Below are positions 5,931 to 9,117 of a DNA stretch of 9,117 nucleotides, piece after piece. Each line of letters begins with the position of its first letter. The stretch's first letter is position 1. The stretch is from an uncultured Bacteroidaceae bacterium (GTDB taxonomy: Bacteria; Bacteroidota; Bacteroidia; Bacteroidales; Bacteroidaceae). Location: NCBI GenBank assembly GCA_904502185.1, contig CAJGDX010000085.1, positions 1 through 9,117 of the forward strand. Reading direction: 5' to 3'. A model generated the notes under the pieces. That model was not told where the DNA came from, did not search any database, and saw nothing but the letters and a program-made list of their open reading frames with translations. The translations under genes were made by a program, and so were the position numbers.

Positions 5931-6965
5931 TTATTTCCAATTGTTTACAATAGCAAGCATACGGTCATTCTCCTCGGGACGTCCGATGGTTATTCTGAGC
6001 GTCTCCTCGCATCCCTTCAATCGTGAACGGTCGCGAACGATAACCTGCTCTTTAATGAGAGCCTCGTAAAGACCACGCGCATCATTCACTCGAACCAACA
6101 GGAAGTTTGCATCAGAGGGAAAGACCTTTTCGACGCACTGCATTGCAACAAGAGCATCAGCCACACGCTTACGCTCGCTTTTCAGCAATTCTATTTCGGC
6201 CTTTACATCCCTTTTGAGCAGTTCCTTGGCACGCTCCATGCCTGCTATGTTTATGTTATAGGGGTATTTTACTTTTGCAAAGATACTCATAATTTCCGCA
6301 TCGGCAAAAGCAAGACCCAGTCTTAATCCTGCAAGGCCATACGCCTTTGACAGTGTCTGCAACACGATGAGATTCTTGTATTGCGGAAGAACCGTCAACA
6401 GGCTATCCTGCTCTGCAAAGTCAATATATGCCTCGTCGACCACTACTATACCCTTGAAAGAGGCTATAAAATCGAGCATCTGCTGCATGGGGAAGCTGTT
6501 ACCCGAAGGGTTATTTGGCGAGCAGATGAACACCAGTTTTGTATTCTCGTCGCACAAGGCAGTCAGTTGCTCTGCGGGAAATGAGAATTCAGCATCGAGC
6601 TGAATCTCGCGGAACTCAACATCGTTAATGTCGGCTGCGACTCGATACATTCCGTAGCTGGGAGCTATTGACACCGCATTATCCTTTCCCGGATTGCAGA
6701 ATATACGATAGCAGAGGTCGATAGCCTCGTCGCTACCATTGCCGAGGAACATATTTTCCACAGCCACACCCTTGAACTGCGAAATTATTCCTTTCAGTTC
6801 AAGCTGACGGGGGTCGGGATAACGGTTATATCCATTTTCGAAGGGATTCTCATTTGCATCGAGAAAAAATCCCAATTTGCCTTTATACTCGTCGCGCGCT
6901 GTTGAATAGGGTGCGAGATTGGCTATATTTTTGCGCACAAGGCGCATTACATCGTTCAATTCCAT
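5931..6965 (-). CDS. hisC: Histidinol-phosphate aminotransferase HisC
   Basis: A 344-residue fold-type I PLP enzyme that transfers the amino group of glutamate to imidazole acetol phosphate (step 7). The schiff-base lysine is Lys207 in TLSKAYGLAGLRLG (204-217). Other family marks are LDANENPF (35-42), GNGSDEAID (75-83), CSPNNPSG (148-155), VVDEAYIDF (175-183) and the substrate-carboxylate arginine Arg324 in LRITIG (323-328). The open frame extends upstream to 7154 within hisD, but that extension is cysteine- and glycine-rich antisense-like noise. The ATG at 6965 gives the usual length and N-terminus (NxLxLVRxNIxxLxPYS-like) and lies 11 nt after the hisD stop. The hisB gene follows after 1 nt. 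All key residues are present. Confidence 0.96.
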   Translation of the reverse strand: MELNDVMRLVRKNIANLAPYSTARDEYKGKLGFFLDANENPFENGYNRYPDPRQLELKGIISQFKGVAVENMFLGNGSDEAIDLCYRIFCNPGKDNAVSIAPSYGMYRVAADINDVEFREIQLDAEFSFPAEQLTALCDENTKLVFICSPNNPSGNSFPMQQMLDFIASFKGIVVVDEAYIDFAEQDSLLTVLPQYKNLIVLQTLSKAYGLAGLRLGLAFADAEIMSIFAKVKYPYNINIAGMERAKELLKRDVKAEIELLKSERKRVADALVAMQCVEKVFPSDANFLLVRVNDARGLYEALIKEQVIVRDRSRLKGCEETLRITIGRPEENDRMLAIVNNWK

Positions 6966-6976
6966 AGTTACACAGA

Positions 6977-8257
6977 TTATATTTCCTCGCCCATACGCAG
7001 ACGTGCCGCATTTGCATGTGCATCCAATCCTTCGGCATCGGCCATAGCCACAATGGTGGGACCGAGCAATGCCATTCCCTCGGCAGTAAGTTCCTGATAG
7101 GTAATTTTTCTTGTGAAGCTGTCTATATTCACACCACTGCACGAACGTGCCCAACCCGAAGTAGGAAGCGTGTGATTTGTTCCCGAAGCATAGTCACCTG
7201 CACTTTCGGGCGAGTAGTTACCAATAAACACGCTACCGGCAGCAGTTATCTGCTCAGCCACTTTCCAAGGCTCTTTCATTGATATGATAAGGTGTTCCGA
7301 CGCATACATATTGGCAAACTCAATCTGCTGTTCCACAGTAGGAAGAATTATGATGCGACTCTCGACAAGAGCCTTCATAGTAAGCTCCTTACGGGGGAGT
7401 TTATCCAACTGTCTTTCAACCTCGGCACACACAGCGTCAGCCATCTGCTCACTTCCGCACACCAGCAATGCCTGTGAATCGGCACCATGCTCGGCCTGCG
7501 AAAGAAGATCACTTGCCACGAAACGGGGGTCGGCAGTTTCGTCAGCCATCACCATCACCTCGGAAGGACCGGCAGGCATATCTATCGACACTCTGTCGGT
7601 CACACTCTCTTTGGCTTTTGTCACATAACGGTTACCGGGGCCGAATATCTTGTCGACTGCAGGAATCGTTTCCGTACCATAAGCCATTGCGCCAACAGCC
7701 TGTGCGCCACCAACCTTATACACGTGATGAACACCACATACCCTTGCAGCATACAACACGGCAGGAGCAACCTTGCCCTCTTTGTTGGTGGGAGTGCAGA
7801 GAATTATGTTGCGGCAACCTGCCACCTTTGCAGGGATTGCAAGCATAAGCACAGTTGAAAAGAGAGGGGCTGTACCACCGGGGACATACAATCCCACAGT
7901 CTGTATAGCCACAGCACGCTGCACGCATCTTACACCCGGAGCTGTTTCAACCTCAACAGGTTTGAAGCACTGCGCCGCATGGAATTTAGCAATATTGGCA
8001 GCAGCCTTTGCTATTGCATCCTTTACTTCCTGCGACACAAGTGATGCAGCCTCTGCAAATTCGTCGGCAGAGACCTCTATTGCATCAAGTTCAACACCGT
8101 CTATTTCGCGGGCAAGTTCGCGGATGGCCTTATCGCCATCGCGCTGCACACGGGCAAGGATAGCCTCAACGCGTCCGGCGATAACATCGTCGTTCACAGA
8201 GACACGCTTTACCAATGCGCCCCACTCGCTTCTATCGGGATTAATATATTTTTTCAT
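6977..8257 (-). CDS. hisD: Histidinol dehydrogenase HisD
   Basis: A 426-residue zinc enzyme that oxidises L-histidinol to L-histidine with two NAD+ (steps 9-10). The zinc ligands expected from E. coli HisD all line up with an offset of five: Gln254 and His257 in DLLSQAEHG (250-258), Asp355 in AGDYASGTNHTLPT (353-366) and His414 in LDAHANA (411-417). The catalytic Glu-His pair is Glu321-His322 in SEHLII. The nucleotide-binding region contains VGLYVPGGTAPLFST (121-135) and the IFGPGNRYVT segment (204-213). Length is normal. Its ATG shares one base with the hisG stop (TAATG), so ribosomes probably reinitiate directly. Long plus-strand frames across it, for example 7773-8282, are codon-usage shadows. 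Confidence 0.97.
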   Translation of the reverse strand: MKKYINPDRSEWGALVKRVSVNDDVIAGRVEAILARVQRDGDKAIRELAREIDGVELDAIEVSADEFAEAASLVSQEVKDAIAKAAANIAKFHAAQCFKPVEVETAPGVRCVQRAVAIQTVGLYVPGGTAPLFSTVLMLAIPAKVAGCRNIILCTPTNKEGKVAPAVLYAARVCGVHHVYKVGGAQAVGAMAYGTETIPAVDKIFGPGNRYVTKAKESVTDRVSIDMPAGPSEVMVMADETADPRFVASDLLSQAEHGADSQALLVCGSEQMADAVCAEVERQLDKLPRKELTMKALVESRIIILPTVEQQIEFANMYASEHLIISMKEPWKVAEQITAAGSVFIGNYSPESAGDYASGTNHTLPTSGWARSCSGVNIDSFTRKITYQELTAEGMALLGPTIVAMADAEGLDAHANAARLRMGEEI

Positions 8258-9108
8258 TACAGTACAATCTTTTCGAGATTAAGCACAAGGATACCCTCAG
8301 CGCCTATAGCTTTAAGCTTTTCAATCACATCCCACAATCTGTTCTGGTCGACCACAGTCTGAAGCGAGCACCAATCGGGCTGTGCAAGAGGAATAACTGT
8401 CGGGCTGCGCATTGCAGGCAATATCTTTATAGCCTCCTCGAGCGACGCAGTGGGAAGGTTCAGCAGAAGATATTTCTTACCTGCACCTGTAAGCACCGAT
8501 TCGAAACGAGACATCAACTGCTCGGCAATAGCCATTTTTTCGGCGTCAAGACCGGGGGTACCAATAAGCACAGCCTCCGAGAACAGAACCTTTTCTACCT
8601 CGACAAGACCATTGGTAACCAATGTTCCACCCGATGACACAATATCGAAGATGGCATCTGCAAGTCCGGCAGCGGGAGCAATCTCCACCGAGCCGGTGAT
8701 AGTATGAATTTCTGCTTTGATATTATTCTCTTCAAAGTATTTTTGCAACACATTAGGATATGATGTTGCAATTCTTTTGCCATTGAAATATTCCAGACCA
8801 TCGTATTTGTCAGTCTTGGGTATTGCCAATGATATGCGGCAACCGCCAAAACCAAGCTTTTTCAGAACATCAACCTCGTATCCCTTTTCGGCAACCTCGT
8901 TGTAGCCTACTATTCCAAGATCGGCTGCACCCATTGCAACTGTCTGGGGAATATCATCGTCTCTGAGGAAGAGTATCTCTACGGGAAAATCCGCGGCACG
9001 CATAAGAAACTTTCTCTTCTCTTCCTTGATGGTAACACCCGCATCGCGCAGAAGTTCCATACTCTGTTCGTTCAATCGACCTTTTGTCTGTATTGCAATT
9101 CTTAACAT
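8257..9108 (-). CDS. hisG: ATP phosphoribosyltransferase HisG, long form
   Basis: A 283-residue enzyme catalysing the committed first step, joining ATP and PRPP to give phosphoribosyl-ATP. The N-terminus LRIAIQTKGRLNEQSMELL (2-20) is canonical. GAADLGIVGYNEV (60-72) and the PRPP-binding segment DAIFDIVSSGGTL (151-163) mark the catalytic part. About residues 208-283 (KKYLLLNLPTASLEEAIKIL through EGILVLNLEKIVL) form the ACT-like C-terminal regulatory domain. This makes it the long, hexameric HisG type, which binds histidine for feedback inhibition and needs no HisZ partner; no hisZ is seen. It is the first his gene in the window. Only 9 bases precede its ATG, so the operon promoter and any leader or attenuator are out of view. 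Confidence 0.97.
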   Translation of the reverse strand: MLRIAIQTKGRLNEQSMELLRDAGVTIKEEKRKFLMRAADFPVEILFLRDDDIPQTVAMGAADLGIVGYNEVAEKGYEVDVLKKLGFGGCRISLAIPKTDKYDGLEYFNGKRIATSYPNVLQKYFEENNIKAEIHTITGSVEIAPAAGLADAIFDIVSSGGTLVTNGLVEVEKVLFSEAVLIGTPGLDAEKMAIAEQLMSRFESVLTGAGKKYLLLNLPTASLEEAIKILPAMRSPTVIPLAQPDWCSLQTVVDQNRLWDVIEKLKAIGAEGILVLNLEKIVL

Positions 9109-9117
9109 AATTATATC

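Noticed and set aside
6966..7154. Upstream extension of hisC by 63 codons into hisD
   Set aside because: The added sequence is Cys/Gly/Arg-rich and out of frame with hisD. HisC proteins start where the ATG at 6965 places them.
7284..8282. Long open frames on the plus strand across hisD (for example 7773-8282)
   Set aside because: They lie antisense to a gene with every HisD catalytic residue. Their translations are low-complexity Ser/Ala/Thr-rich and show no motif or start context.
8258..9117. Histidine leader peptide or attenuator before hisG
   Set aside because: Only 9 bases upstream of hisG are in view, so nothing can be said for or against it.

Overview
The window looks like the chromosome of a Bacteroidales bacterium (Bacteroides/Prevotella-like; family not resolvable by eye). 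The grounds are a HisB-type fusion and a HisIE fusion resembling those of Bacteroides, a short lipoprotein with a Bacteroidetes-style signal peptide, weak or absent Shine-Dalgarno sequences before most genes, and a candidate promoter of the Bacteroides type (TTTG ... TAnnTTTG). Composition is moderate in GC and fairly even. I see no insertion sequence, CRISPR array, tRNA or rRNA gene, and no obvious sign of recent transfer.

Layout. Positions 1-183 (minus strand) hold the first 61 codons of a TspO/MBR membrane protein that runs off the left edge. A divergent intergenic region (184-352) separates it from two plus-strand genes: an uncharacterised 186-residue cytosolic protein (353-913) and a TrmN6/YfiC-type tRNA1(Val) adenine-37 N6-methyltransferase (929-1639). 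A perfect 26-bp inverted repeat (1679-1735) sits between this pair and the converging minus-strand operon and probably terminates transcription both ways. From 9108 down to 1767 the minus strand is one compact operon: hisG-hisD-hisC-hisB-hisH-hisA-hisF-hisIE, followed closely by a small lipoprotein gene.

Function. The eight his genes encode all ten steps from PRPP + ATP to L-histidine: HisG (step 1), HisIE (steps 2-3), HisA (step 4), HisH+HisF (step 5), HisB (steps 6 and 8), HisC (step 7) and HisD (steps 9-10). The order is the same as in Escherichia coli (hisGDCBHAFI). Junctions are tight: 1- and 4-nt start/stop overlaps, a 19-nt hisA/hisF overlap, and gaps of 1 to 28 nt. This points to one polycistronic message with translational coupling. 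The operon promoter and any leader lie beyond the right edge, since only 9 bases precede hisG.

Overall this is a mostly ordinary metabolic region. The points most worth a second look are the complete E. coli-like his order in a probable Bacteroidales genome, the loss of the zinc-loop residues in the HisB phosphatase half, the lipoprotein attached to the his operon, the uncharacterised gene paired with trmN6, and the unusually long perfect terminator hairpin. I found no convincing evidence of a novel system.
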